Below, piece by piece: positions 51,121 to 59,566 of a stretch of 64,000 nucleotides of DNA. A model generated the notes under the pieces. It was not told where the DNA came from and searched no databases. It was given only the letters and a program-made list of their open reading frames with translations. The DNA comes from JBDGYW01 sp964580055. Lineage in GTDB: Bacteria > Gemmatimonadota > Gemmatimonadetes > Gemmatimonadales > GWC2-71-9. Positions within the stretch are counted from its first letter, which is position 1; every line of letters starts with the position of its first letter. The DNA lies in NCBI GenBank assembly GCA_964580055.1, contig CAZOJI010000019.1, positions 1 to 64,000 of the forward strand, written 5' to 3'. Made by a program: the position numbers and the translations under genes.

Positions 51121-51653
51121 GCATCCGTCCGATCCACCTCCTTGGATCGCCAGTGCTGAGGCAAAAGTCCGAGGATGTGGAAACAATCGATGAGTCGGTC
51201 CGTGAGTTGATCAAAGACCTCACCGACACCATGTACGCAGACGACGGGCTCGGCCTTGCCGCTAACCAGATTGGCGTTGCCATGCAAGTCGCAGTGGTCG
51301 GCCACGAAACCGAGCCGCCATTGGTCTTGATCAACCCTCGAGTTGTGAAGCAGGAAGGTGCCGCCAAGGAGGAAGAAGGGTGCCTGTCGCTGCCCGAGCT
51401 GTTTGCGGAGGTGCCGAGACCGGCCAACATAGTCATCGACACCTTGGACCTGGAGGGAAGCACCGTTCGTGTCGAAGCCGAGGGCATTGAGGCGCGAGCG
51501 ATTCTGCATGAGATGGATCACCTCAACGGCGTCCTATTCATCGACCACCTGAGTCCTCTCAAGCGTCAGCTGCTGCTCAAGAAGTGGAAGAAGCTGAGGA
51601 AGGGTAAAGAGAGCTATGTAAAGCACCTCACTCCGGCTGCCGCTGACAGGTGA
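51117..51653 (+). CDS. def: peptide deformylase
   Basis: A 178-residue metalloenzyme removing the N-formyl group from nascent proteins. All three motifs are intact: GLGLAANQIG, EEGCLSLP (Cys ligand) and HEMDHLNG (two His ligands and catalytic Glu). GTG start overlapping yajC and a GTGA overlap into fmt, giving the usual def-fmt pair. Confidence 0.95.
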   Translation: MSIRPIHLLGSPVLRQKSEDVETIDESVRELIKDLTDTMYADDGLGLAANQIGVAMQVAVVGHETEPPLVLINPRVVKQEGAAKEEEGCLSLPELFAEVPRPANIVIDTLDLEGSTVRVEAEGIEARAILHEMDHLNGVLFIDHLSPLKRQLLLKKWKKLRKGKESYVKHLTPAAADR

Positions 51654-52588
51654 ACATGCGGCTGGTCTTCTTCGGGACGCCCGCATTTGCTGTCCCCTCA
51701 TTGAGGGCACTCTGTGAAGAAGGTTTCGACGTTGCCGCAGTCGTAACCCAACCGGACAGACCCAGAGGCCGACACCACAGTCACACGGTGTCCTCGCCGG
51801 TGAAGGTGGAGGCATCGGAGGAGAGGCTACCGGTGCTCCAGCCGGCGCGTCCCAACGATGCCGAATTCCTGAACCAACTGAGAAGTATGGAACCCGACCT
51901 AGGCGTGGTCGTGGGCTACGGTCACATTCTCAAACCCGCGCTCTTCAATCTGCCGCCCCAAGGAATGATCAACGTTCATGCATCATTGCTCCCTGAGTTT
52001 CGCGGTGCAGCCCCGATCGAGCACGCAATTCTGAATGGGTTGGATGAAACCGGTGTTTCCATAATGCGGATCGATGCTGGTATGGATACCGGCCCTGTGA
52101 TTCTGCGAGTCCCGACCCCGATTGCTCCTGATGAAAATGCGGGTGAACTCTCACTGCGGCTGGCTGAACTCGGGGCGCTGGCACTCATCGAAGGGCTGTC
52201 CCTCATTGCTAGCGGTGCCGCCGAATTCGAGCCGCAGGACGAATCCTCCGCCTCATACGCGCCCAAACTAACGCCCGAGACCGCGAGAATCCGTTGGGAC
52301 GATTCCGCTGAGTCAATCGCGAGGCTCGTGCGCGCTCTCGATCCGCGCGTCGGCGCCCGTACGTCGCATCGGGGGCGATTGCTCAAGTTGTTCGGGCCTC
52401 GGCCGGCCGACGATTACGAACGGCGTAAACGCCCCGGCGAGATCATCGAGACCGACCCCGCATTGGTCGTAGCGACGGGTGCCGGGGCGCTTCAATTCCT
52501 CGACGTTCAGCCTGAAGGGCGACAGCGGATGGCAGCGGCGGACTGGATCCGCGGCAGGGGTGCGCAGAAGGGCGACCGCTTCGAGTAA
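51650..52588 (+). CDS. fmt: methionyl-tRNA formyltransferase
   Basis: A 312-residue enzyme formylating initiator Met-tRNA with 10-formyl-THF. N-terminal catalytic domain motifs are VFFGTPAFAVPSL, the tRNA loop RPRGRHH, VVGYGHIL and NVHASLLPEFRGAAPI (catalytic Asn and His); a C-terminal beta-barrel follows (about 205-312). The GTG at 51650 overlaps def; an ATG two codons later is possible. The stop overlaps the next start by one base (TAATG). Confidence 0.94.
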   Translation: MNMRLVFFGTPAFAVPSLRALCEEGFDVAAVVTQPDRPRGRHHSHTVSSPVKVEASEERLPVLQPARPNDAEFLNQLRSMEPDLGVVVGYGHILKPALFNLPPQGMINVHASLLPEFRGAAPIEHAILNGLDETGVSIMRIDAGMDTGPVILRVPTPIAPDENAGELSLRLAELGALALIEGLSLIASGAAEFEPQDESSASYAPKLTPETARIRWDDSAESIARLVRALDPRVGARTSHRGRLLKLFGPRPADDYERRKRPGEIIETDPALVVATGAGALQFLDVQPEGRQRMAAADWIRGRGAQKGDRFE

Positions 52589-53196
52589 TGCGTAAGCTGC
52601 CTCGCCTGCACGCGGTAACCAACGACGAGGTGCTCGCGCTCCCTGACTTTCTGGAACGCGCCTCCGAAATATGCCTTGCCTGCGGAGCCGCCGTCCACAT
52701 TCGCTCGGGATCCCTGGACGGCGGACGGCTCACCGACATCGCCGACGAAGCGCTGCGCGCGTGCCCCGACGGACAGGTGTTCGTGAACGACCGCGCAGAC
52801 GTCGCCCGCATGGTAGGGGTGGCAGGTTTGCACCTTCCCGCGGCAGGGTTGCCGGTGGAGAGCGCTCGCTCGATAGTGGGCACGGATTGCTGGATTGGCA
52901 GATCGGCACATAGCGCCGACGAGATGGCGCGGGCGGCGAATGAGCGAGCCGACTACGTGTTCCTGGGGCCGATCTGGCAGACCTCCTCGCACCGGGACAA
53001 GACGCCTCTGGGTTTGAGCGCCGTTCCCGCCTCCGGGCCCATACCGATCATTGCCATTGGTGGTGTCAATCCCGAGCGAGCTGAGGAGTGCGCCGCGCGC
53101 GGGGCGTACGGCGTCGCGGCGATATCGTCACTCTGGTTCGCTGCGGATGTTGCTTCGGCAGCCAGAGCTTTGTCGCTATCTTTCCCAAGTGAGTGA
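52588..53196 (+). CDS. ThiE/TenI-family protein, possibly thiazole tautomerase
   Basis: A 202-residue TIM-barrel protein of the ThiE superfamily. It keeps VNDRADVA and IIAIGGV, but the pyrimidine-binding LQLREK region is AVHIRSG, the GQ.D motif is replaced by LHLPAAG, and the loop equivalent to TxTK reads TSSHRDKTPLG with a His. These changes and the location next to thiS and thiG point to TenI, which aromatises the thiazole product of ThiG, rather than to a second coupling enzyme. ThiE activity is not excluded. Confidence 0.72.
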   Translation: MRKLPRLHAVTNDEVLALPDFLERASEICLACGAAVHIRSGSLDGGRLTDIADEALRACPDGQVFVNDRADVARMVGVAGLHLPAAGLPVESARSIVGTDCWIGRSAHSADEMARAANERADYVFLGPIWQTSSHRDKTPLGLSAVPASGPIPIIAIGGVNPERAEECAARGAYGVAAISSLWFAADVASAARALSLSFPSE

Positions 53197-53401
53197 ACAC
53201 CTGACGGTCAAAATGAATGGAGAAGAGCAGCAGGTCGAGGGAGGATCCACGATCCTGGACCTGCTGCGAGTGCTCGACCTCGACCCGCGTACTGTCGCTA
53301 TCGAACTCAACAGGCGCATCGTGCGAAGAGACGATTTTGCCGACGCGAGGCTGAACCACGGCGACCAGATAGAGCTGGTGCACTTCGTGGGCGGAGGTTG
53401 A
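53189..53401 (+). CDS. thiS: sulfur carrier protein ThiS
   Basis: A 70-residue ubiquitin-fold protein ending in Gly-Gly (FVGGG), the C-terminus that is adenylated and thiocarboxylated to deliver sulfur to thiazole. I place the start at GTG 53189, eight bases inside the preceding gene; ATG 53213 (MNGEEQQ) would truncate the first strand. No thiF for its activation is present nearby. Confidence 0.88.
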   Translation: MSEHLTVKMNGEEQQVEGGSTILDLLRVLDLDPRTVAIELNRRIVRRDDFADARLNHGDQIELVHFVGGG

Positions 53402-53431
53402 GGTCGACATAGCGGAAGAAAAGGAAGCCAC

Positions 53432-54229
53432 ATGACAATATCAGTTACCGATCCAGTTGAGCCGCCCCTCGTGGTGGGGGGGCGGGAATTCCGGTCGCGA
53501 CTTCTGGTCGGAACCGGAAAGTACAAGGACAACCGGGCCATGGTGGACACGATCGCCGCCTCAGGTGCCGAGGTCGTGACTGTGGCGGTGCGCCGGGTCG
53601 ATCTCGACCGCACCAAGGAGGAGGGCATTCTCTTTCACCTGGATCCCGATCAGTACTTTCTGCTCGCAAACACCGCAGGCTGCTACACGGCGGAGGAAGC
53701 GGTGCGTTATTCCCGGCTCGCCCGTGAGGCTGGGTTCAATGAGTTCGTCAAGCTCGAAGTGCTGGGCGATCAGGAGACTCTCCTGCCCGATGTATCCGGG
53801 TTGCTCGAAGCCGCCAAGATCCTCGTGGACGAAGGTTTCAAGGTCATGGCGTACACGAACGAGGACCTCATAACGGCGTGCCGGCTGGAGGACGTTGGTT
53901 GCGCGGCAGTAATGCCTCTCGCTTCACCTATAGGCAGCGGATTGGGGCTGATGAACCCGTACAATATCAGGACAATCAAGAAGCGGATCTCTGTCCCGGT
54001 CATAGTCGACGCAGGAGTCGGAACGGCATCGGATGCGTGTCTGACCATGGAGCAGGGTGTCGACGGAATCCTGATGAACACCGCCCTGGCTGAAGCTGAC
54101 GATCCTGTAGTGATGGGTCACGCGATGAGGCATGCTGTCTCGGCAGGGCGGATGGCATACCTAGCCGGCCGGATGCCTTCGCGGGAGGTTGCAGTACCAT
54201 CATCGCCCACCAAGGGCATGCTCGCCTAG
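53432..54229 (+). CDS. thiG: thiazole synthase
   Basis: A 265-residue TIM-barrel enzyme that builds the thiazole phosphate from deoxyxylulose phosphate, ThiS thiocarboxylate and dehydroglycine. Motifs are SRLLVGTGKYKD, VTVAVRRV, LPNTAG-like LANTAGCY, FVKLEVLGD and PVIVDAGVGTASDA; the Schiff-base Lys lies in VKLEVL. It is 30 bases from thiS, the largest gap inside the operon, and rsmB starts directly after its TAG. Confidence 0.94.
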   Translation: MTISVTDPVEPPLVVGGREFRSRLLVGTGKYKDNRAMVDTIAASGAEVVTVAVRRVDLDRTKEEGILFHLDPDQYFLLANTAGCYTAEEAVRYSRLAREAGFNEFVKLEVLGDQETLLPDVSGLLEAAKILVDEGFKVMAYTNEDLITACRLEDVGCAAVMPLASPIGSGLGLMNPYNIRTIKKRISVPVIVDAGVGTASDACLTMEQGVDGILMNTALAEADDPVVMGHAMRHAVSAGRMAYLAGRMPSREVAVPSSPTKGMLA

Positions 54230-55498
54230 GTGGACCGGGGTCCGATCGCTCGTCAGGCGGCTCTGGACATTCTTCGCCGTGTTCGCGCCGGTCACAAGTT
54301 CGATACCGCACTAACGGCGGCTTTGGAAGGAATCCGCGATCCCGACCGGAGCCTCGCACACGAGATCGCCGCCGGGGTTCTGCGCTGCCGAACCGACCTC
54401 GATCGTCGCTTGATGGAACTGGTTTCGGGACGGTGGAATAGTACGGCACCAGATCTCAAGGACCTGTTGCGGATCGGTGTCTACCAGCTCACACGTCTGG
54501 AACGAGTTCCGGATCACGGAGCCGTCCAATCGACGGTGGAAGTTGCCAAGCGAACGAGTGGGCGGCGAGCGGCCGCATTCGTGAACGCCGTGCTGCGCCG
54601 GGTCGCACGCTCCGACCTCGATGCATTACCCCCTCCAGCAGCTACATCCGCAACCTCCCACCTGGCCGACGAGTATTCGCATCCGATCTGGCTGGTCGAT
54701 CGGTGGTTGCGCAATTTCGGTCGCGAAAAGACGCTTCAGTTGCTCGAGCACAACAACCGCAGGCCGAATCTGGTGATTCAACCGGTGCGTTGGTCGGCGG
54801 CCGAATTGCGAGGCGAGTTGGAAAGACACAACATTCCCTGGTCCCAGGGATGCTTCGGTAAGGGTATCGTCGTGACTGGCGTCAAGCCCAAGAATCTGCC
54901 AGGCTTCCACGAAGGCGCTTTCGTGGTGCAGGATCCGGCGCAGGGCCGTTTGCTGGAGCATGCTTCGATACCGGAGGGAGCGCTGGTATGGGATGTCTGT
55001 GCATCCCCGGGCGGTAAAGCCGCCATACTCGGCTTGCGGGGTCCGTTGGTCGCAACCGACATACAAGCGGAACGAATTGCGAGATTGAGGGATAATCTGA
55101 AGCGCATTGCTTCCAGCGCATGGGTTGTTCGAGCGGACGCTATACACCCGCCGTTCGCAGCGAGCCGCATAGACGTAACATTGGTGGACGCGCCTTGCTC
55201 GGCGACAGGATCGCTGCAACGACACCCCGATGGACGGTGGCGGTTGTCGGAGCAGGCGGTGAAGGCCGCAGCCCGCTATCAAGCGACGATCTTGGATGGC
55301 GTGAGTCGGGCTGTACGTTTAGGAGGGTTACTGGTGTACCTGACCTGTTCCCTCGAACCGGAGGAGAACCACGAACTGATAGACCAATTCATTGCTCGTA
55401 ACCGCGGGTTCTGCCGGGAGGGTGACGATTTGTTCATATTCCCGCCTGGTTGCGGCACAGACGGCGGCTTCGTCGCTCGTATGAGGAGAGTTTCGTGA
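54230..55498 (+). CDS. rsmB: 16S rRNA (cytosine-5) methyltransferase RsmB
   Basis: A 422-residue enzyme with an N-terminal NusB-like helical domain (1-140) and a SAM methyltransferase domain (about 235-420). The two catalytic cysteines are in DAPCSATG and LTCSLEPEEN; the SAM motif is WDVCASPGGKA. It methylates C967 in E. coli 16S rRNA. GTG start immediately after thiG. It overlaps the PASTA gene by GTGA. Confidence 0.92.
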   Translation: MDRGPIARQAALDILRRVRAGHKFDTALTAALEGIRDPDRSLAHEIAAGVLRCRTDLDRRLMELVSGRWNSTAPDLKDLLRIGVYQLTRLERVPDHGAVQSTVEVAKRTSGRRAAAFVNAVLRRVARSDLDALPPPAATSATSHLADEYSHPIWLVDRWLRNFGREKTLQLLEHNNRRPNLVIQPVRWSAAELRGELERHNIPWSQGCFGKGIVVTGVKPKNLPGFHEGAFVVQDPAQGRLLEHASIPEGALVWDVCASPGGKAAILGLRGPLVATDIQAERIARLRDNLKRIASSAWVVRADAIHPPFAASRIDVTLVDAPCSATGSLQRHPDGRWRLSEQAVKAAARYQATILDGVSRAVRLGGLLVYLTCSLEPEENHELIDQFIARNRGFCREGDDLFIFPPGCGTDGGFVARMRRVS

Positions 55499-56349
55499 AG
55501 TTCAGGCGGCATCGATCAGCCGGGTTCAAGCGGGCCACCATCACTGATTGGATTCGCAAGTCTCCCGGGAGAACCGGACTCAAGACCTCAGTCCGGGAGT
55601 TTTCCGCTTGGATTGGACCGGTAGGTGGAAAGCGCCGATCACGTTTCGTAACGGCTGCGGCCCTGGTGACCGCCTTCTTGGTGGGGTATGTCGTGGCAGC
55701 CACCCTGCTCTTCCCGGCACCTATTTTCCCCACGTCGTTGAACGTACCGCGCCTTCTTGGAATGCCGCTCACTGAGGCATTCGAAGAGCTCAACAACGCA
55801 GGTCTCGCCGTGGCCGACACCGAGTTTGTGAGCCATCCTGAAATACCCCAGGGTCGCGTCGCCTGGCAAGATCCTCCTCCTGCGGTGGCGATCACAGAGG
55901 GAGCGCGGGTAGCGCTATCCGTGAGTCGCGGGCCGCGTCCGGTTCAGGTGCCCGACGTGACCGGTTATGACCGGGACATCGCAATCATGCTGATCGAGGC
56001 CTCCGGCCTGACGGTCGCCAGTGTCGACACGGGTGTTGCCCCAGCCGAACGAGGGGTTGTGGTGAGCACCAGCCCCCCCGCTGGCCGAAGTCTGAACCCG
56101 GGTTCAGGTGTCGGACTGTTCGTTAGTGTCGGCTCGCCGAACATCCGCATTCCCGACCTCACCGGGCTCACCGTGGATGAAGCCCGGATTCATTTGGAGG
56201 AAACAGGACTGGTGCTTGGAACAGTCCGGATGAGAACCACCAATATTCACGAGCCCGAATTGATTTTCGAGCAGCGCCCGGCCGAGGGTACGTTGAGTGC
56301 ACCTGGAGCAGAGGTGAACGTCACCGTGTCGCGAGGAGGTTTGTTGTGA
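55495..56349 (+). CDS. membrane-anchored PASTA-domain protein
   Basis: A 284-residue protein. A basic cytoplasmic N-terminus (1-50) is followed by one membrane helix (about 57-77, VTAAALVTAFLVGYVVAATLL) and three PASTA repeats (about 82-148, 150-217, 219-284), recognised by the V/IPDLTGL(x)VDEA and later strand patterns. PASTA modules bind peptidoglycan fragments or beta-lactams. Unlike PknB-type kinases no catalytic domain is attached. It may tether or sense cell wall. GTG start overlapping rsmB, GTGA overlap with rpe. Confidence 0.87.
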   Translation: MKFRRHRSAGFKRATITDWIRKSPGRTGLKTSVREFSAWIGPVGGKRRSRFVTAAALVTAFLVGYVVAATLLFPAPIFPTSLNVPRLLGMPLTEAFEELNNAGLAVADTEFVSHPEIPQGRVAWQDPPPAVAITEGARVALSVSRGPRPVQVPDVTGYDRDIAIMLIEASGLTVASVDTGVAPAERGVVVSTSPPAGRSLNPGSGVGLFVSVGSPNIRIPDLTGLTVDEARIHLEETGLVLGTVRMRTTNIHEPELIFEQRPAEGTLSAPGAEVNVTVSRGGLL

Positions 56350-57020
56350 GTCATGATGTATTGGTTGCACCTAGCGTATTGAGCGCCGATTTCGCCAGGC
56401 TCGCCGATGAGATTGCCGTGGTCGAGGCGGGGGGAGCCGATTGGATCCACGTCGACGTGATGGACGGCCATTTCGTACCCAACCTGACCTACGGGGCCGA
56501 CATTGTTGCCGCCTTGCGGCGGTTGACCCAACTCCCGTTGGACGTACATCTGATGGTGCAGCGGCCGGAGTGGTACATCGCTCCTTTTGCGGACGCGGGT
56601 GCCAGCCTCTTCACCTTCCACCCGGAAGCAACCGGCCACGCGCAGCGCCAGCTCGACCAGGTAAGGGCCTGCGGGATGAGAGCCGGTCTGGCTCTCAACC
56701 CCGGCACGCCTCTGAGCTACGTGGAGGAGATGGTCGACGATTTGGACATGCTGCTGCTCATGACAGTGAACCCCGGTTTCGCCGCTCAGCATTACATTCC
56801 GGCATCGACCAAGAAGATCGCGCGTGCCCGAGCCATTCTGGACAATCTCGGCAGCGGTGCTCGACTGGAGGTTGACGGCGGCATCAACCGTCTCACGATC
56901 AAGGCGGCGCATGAAGCAGGTGCGGACACCTTCGTCGCGGGATCCGCCGTGTTCAAGTCTGAAGACCCCGGGCTGGAGGTCAAAGCTTTGCGTGAAGCGT
57001 GCGGCGAAATTCCCAGATGA
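56346..57020 (+). CDS. rpe: ribulose-phosphate 3-epimerase
   Basis: A 224-residue TIM-barrel epimerase interconverting ribulose 5-phosphate and xylulose 5-phosphate. Motifs are APSVLSADFARL, WIHVDVMDGHFVPNLTYG (catalytic Asp and His ligands), DVHLMVQRPE, MTVNPGFAAQ and LEVDGGIN (second Asp). The usual NPGFGGQ is NPGFAAQ. GTG start overlapping the PASTA gene; ATGA overlap with the thioredoxin gene. Confidence 0.94.
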   Translation: MSHDVLVAPSVLSADFARLADEIAVVEAGGADWIHVDVMDGHFVPNLTYGADIVAALRRLTQLPLDVHLMVQRPEWYIAPFADAGASLFTFHPEATGHAQRQLDQVRACGMRAGLALNPGTPLSYVEEMVDDLDMLLLMTVNPGFAAQHYIPASTKKIARARAILDNLGSGARLEVDGGINRLTIKAAHEAGADTFVAGSAVFKSEDPGLEVKALREACGEIPR

Positions 57021-57577
57021 CCACGCGGACTCGCGTCAGACTGCTGGCGATTGCCGGGAGCATAGTGGCGCTGGCTGCAGCCATCGCGGCGGGCAGGGCG
57101 CTCACGGAGGATGTCAGACCTGTCCGCCCGGGAAGCAGGGCTCCGGATTTTCGTGCGGTCGACGTCTTCAGCGGCGACACTCTGTCACTGAGCGATTACG
57201 AAGGCGATGTTGTTCTGCTGAATCTGTGGGCCACCTGGTGCGCTCCCTGCGAAGCGGAGATGCCATCGATGCAGCAACTCCACGAACAGCTCGGCTCCAT
57301 GGGTTTGAAGGTTGTCGCGGTGAGCGTCGACGAAGAGCCCTCGGAACATGTCGCACGGTGGGTTGAAGAGCGCGGGCTCACCTTCGATGTTCTCCACGAC
57401 CGAGGCGGCGAGATTGCCGTCGACTACCAGGCCACAGGGTGGCCCGAGAGCTTCATCATAGACCAGCATGGAGTGATCGTCAGGAAGATCTGGGGCCCGG
57501 CGGAATGGGACGACCCGGCCGAGATCGCCGTGTTTCAGCGGCTACTCGGGATATCCAATTCGGACCACGAGGGGTGA
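57017..57577 (+). CDS. TlpA/ResA-like membrane-anchored thioredoxin
   Basis: A 186-residue protein with an N-terminal membrane anchor (about 8-27) and a periplasmic thioredoxin-fold domain. The active site is WCAPC, preceded by LNLWAT, with the TlpA-type GWPESFIID cis-Pro region. Such proteins reduce disulfides, for example during cytochrome c maturation, but no ccm genes lie here. Start fixed by ATGA overlap with rpe; the stop overlaps the next start (TGATG). Confidence 0.9.
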   Translation: MTTRTRVRLLAIAGSIVALAAAIAAGRALTEDVRPVRPGSRAPDFRAVDVFSGDTLSLSDYEGDVVLLNLWATWCAPCEAEMPSMQQLHEQLGSMGLKVVAVSVDEEPSEHVARWVEERGLTFDVLHDRGGEIAVDYQATGWPESFIIDQHGVIVRKIWGPAEWDDPAEIAVFQRLLGISNSDHEG

Positions 57578-58524
57578 TGGCGGATCGCGGATTCACTGCG
57601 GAGTTGGTTCGCAAGCTCTTCAGCGTGGTGGCCAAGAACTGGCCCATCAAGCTGACCGCTCTGGTACTCGCCGTAGTGCTTTGGGCAGTCATGGCGGCTG
57701 AAGAGACAACGACCCAGCTCGTACCGGTGACACTTGTTGTTCAGCCGCCAGAGGGCCGCGCCATGATCGGGGAGTTGCCAACAGTGCAGGCCCGCTTCCG
57801 TGGTACACTCCGGGAGCTGCTGAAGCTCTACGAAAGCCCCCCGCTCATTCGTAAGGAAGTTCCCGCGACCGCCGGTGCATCTCGAGGCATTCAACTCTCG
57901 CTCGGTGATCTACAGAGGCTGGACGATGCCGAGGTGGACGCTTTGGAGGTGATACCTGATTCGATCACCGTAGTGTTGGACGACATACTTCGCAAGCCGG
58001 TACCAGTAGTATCGCGCGTCGATATTCGCGCGGATTCCGGATACGAGGTGTCCGGTCCCGTGAGAATTTCGCCCAGCACCGTGATGATAGAGGGACCTGA
58101 GGCGATCGTTGCCCCGATCGAGAGCGTTGCGACAGTTCCCATTCAACGCAGCGAGCTCACAGACGACGCCGAGTACACAGTGCAAATCGACACCTCGGGG
58201 TTTGGGCTGGTTAGCGTGGAGCCGCAATCTGTGAGGGTGACGGCGGAGATAGGACCGGTGGCGACACAGGTTCTCATGGGAGTGGTGGTTCAGGTGGAAG
58301 GGCCTGGCGGGCCGTGGCAGAGTGGAATTTCTGCGGTATCGGTAACCGTGAGAGGGCCCGCTTCGCGGGTGCGGCAGTTCACGCGAGACAGTGTGAGAGT
58401 AGTCGCGCGTTCCAGCGGAGCCCGGGAAGAAGAGGTGGTGGCTCTCGACGTCATCTCTCCTTCTGGGGTCACCGGCACCGCCACTCCGGACAGTGTCGTC
58501 ATCCGGAGACGGGACGGTGGCTGA
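57577..58524 (+). CDS. YbbR/CdaR-like membrane protein
   Basis: A 315-residue protein with one N-terminal helix (about 20-42, PIKLTALVLAVVLWAVM) and at least three extracytoplasmic YbbR-like beta repeats of about 80 residues each (from about 45, 130 and 215). In Firmicutes CdaR regulates the c-di-AMP cyclase CdaA and sits beside cdaA and glmM; neither is visible in this window, so that role is uncertain. It overlaps tsaD by eight bases. Confidence 0.82.
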   Translation: MADRGFTAELVRKLFSVVAKNWPIKLTALVLAVVLWAVMAAEETTTQLVPVTLVVQPPEGRAMIGELPTVQARFRGTLRELLKLYESPPLIRKEVPATAGASRGIQLSLGDLQRLDDAEVDALEVIPDSITVVLDDILRKPVPVVSRVDIRADSGYEVSGPVRISPSTVMIEGPEAIVAPIESVATVPIQRSELTDDAEYTVQIDTSGFGLVSVEPQSVRVTAEIGPVATQVLMGVVVQVEGPGGPWQSGISAVSVTVRGPASRVRQFTRDSVRVVARSSGAREEEVVALDVISPSGVTGTATPDSVVIRRRDGG

Positions 58525-59566
58525 TGTCGTGCTCGGCATCGAGACCTCGTGCGACGAGACCTCCGCGGCGGTTCTGGTTCGTGGCCCAAGGGGTCCCGAG
58601 CTAGCAAGTCTGATCATCCTCTCCCAGGACGTGCATGAGGTTTACCGTGGCGTTGTACCGGAACTCGCCAGTCGCGCTCACTTGACCGCAATCGCGCCGG
58701 TAGTGAAGCGTGCTCTCGAGGACGCTTCCGTGTCCTTGGACGATGTCGATGCCGTCGCCGTTACCGCTGGCCCAGGTCTGGTGGGCTCCCTGATGGTGGG
58801 AGTCTGTTTCGCGAAGGCTCTCGCCGCCGCAGGCAGCCGGACCTTGATTGGAGTGAACCACCTGGAGGGTCACCTGTTCGCCGGCTTGCTGGAGGACGCG
58901 ACGCTGGCGCCGCCGTTTGTGGCACTGATCGTCTCCGGCGGGCACACTCTGCTACTGAAGGTGCCAGAGTGGGGATCCTATACCTTGTTGGGGGAAACTC
59001 GAGACGATGCTGCGGGAGAAGCGTTCGACAAGGTCGCAAGCATGCTGGATCTCGGATACCCCGGCGGACCGGAGATCGAGAAGTTGGCAGAGGGCGGAGT
59101 GGACAGATACGCGTTCACCCGCCCTATGCTCGGCAGCGGTCTCGATTTTTCGTTTAGCGGCCTCAAGACGGCCGTTTTTTACGCCGTCAGAAGCTCGCAG
59201 AACCTGGAAAGCGACAAGAGAGACCTGGCGAGGTCATTTCAAGAGGCTGTATTCGACGTTCTCGCTTCCAAGGCCGAAGCTGCTCTCACCGAGGCGGGAT
59301 GCTCGACATTGGTCATCGGTGGTGGCGTAGCATGCAGCAGGTCCCTGGCAGCCTATATGACCGGGCGGTTGCGAGACCGGGCGCGGGTTGCCGTCGCCTC
59401 TCCGCGCTTGAACGCAGACAATGCCGCCATGATTGCTCGCGCAGGCTGGTTCCATTTGGACGCGGGGCGGTTCAGTGATCTTCACCTCGATGCTCAAGCC
59501 AGGATGCCGTGGCCCGGGCTGACGCGACCATCTACCGGTTCACATTCGAGGAGAGTGTTTGGATGA
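58517..59566 (+). CDS. tsaD: tRNA N6-threonylcarbamoyladenosine synthase subunit TsaD
   Basis: A 349-residue ASKHA-fold protein. The start is GTG 58517 (VADVVLGIETSCDETS), the canonical N-terminus. Metal ligands are in NHLEGH, the nucleotide loop in ALIVSGGHTLL, and SFSGLKTA and GGGVACS are typical. It transfers threonylcarbamoyl to A37 of ANN-decoding tRNAs with TsaB and TsaE, not seen here. The C-terminus has a short extension after the usual end. Overlaps lgt by ATGA. Confidence 0.94.
   Translation: MADVVLGIETSCDETSAAVLVRGPRGPELASLIILSQDVHEVYRGVVPELASRAHLTAIAPVVKRALEDASVSLDDVDAVAVTAGPGLVGSLMVGVCFAKALAAAGSRTLIGVNHLEGHLFAGLLEDATLAPPFVALIVSGGHTLLLKVPEWGSYTLLGETRDDAAGEAFDKVASMLDLGYPGGPEIEKLAEGGVDRYAFTRPMLGSGLDFSFSGLKTAVFYAVRSSQNLESDKRDLARSFQEAVFDVLASKAEAALTEAGCSTLVIGGGVACSRSLAAYMTGRLRDRARVAVASPRLNADNAAMIARAGWFHLDAGRFSDLHLDAQARMPWPGLTRPSTGSHSRRVFG

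Noticed and set aside
53197..53431. TPP riboswitch before the thiazole genes
   Set aside because: No CTGAGA or ACCTGATCTGG-type core is present, and the genes are internal to a coupled operon.
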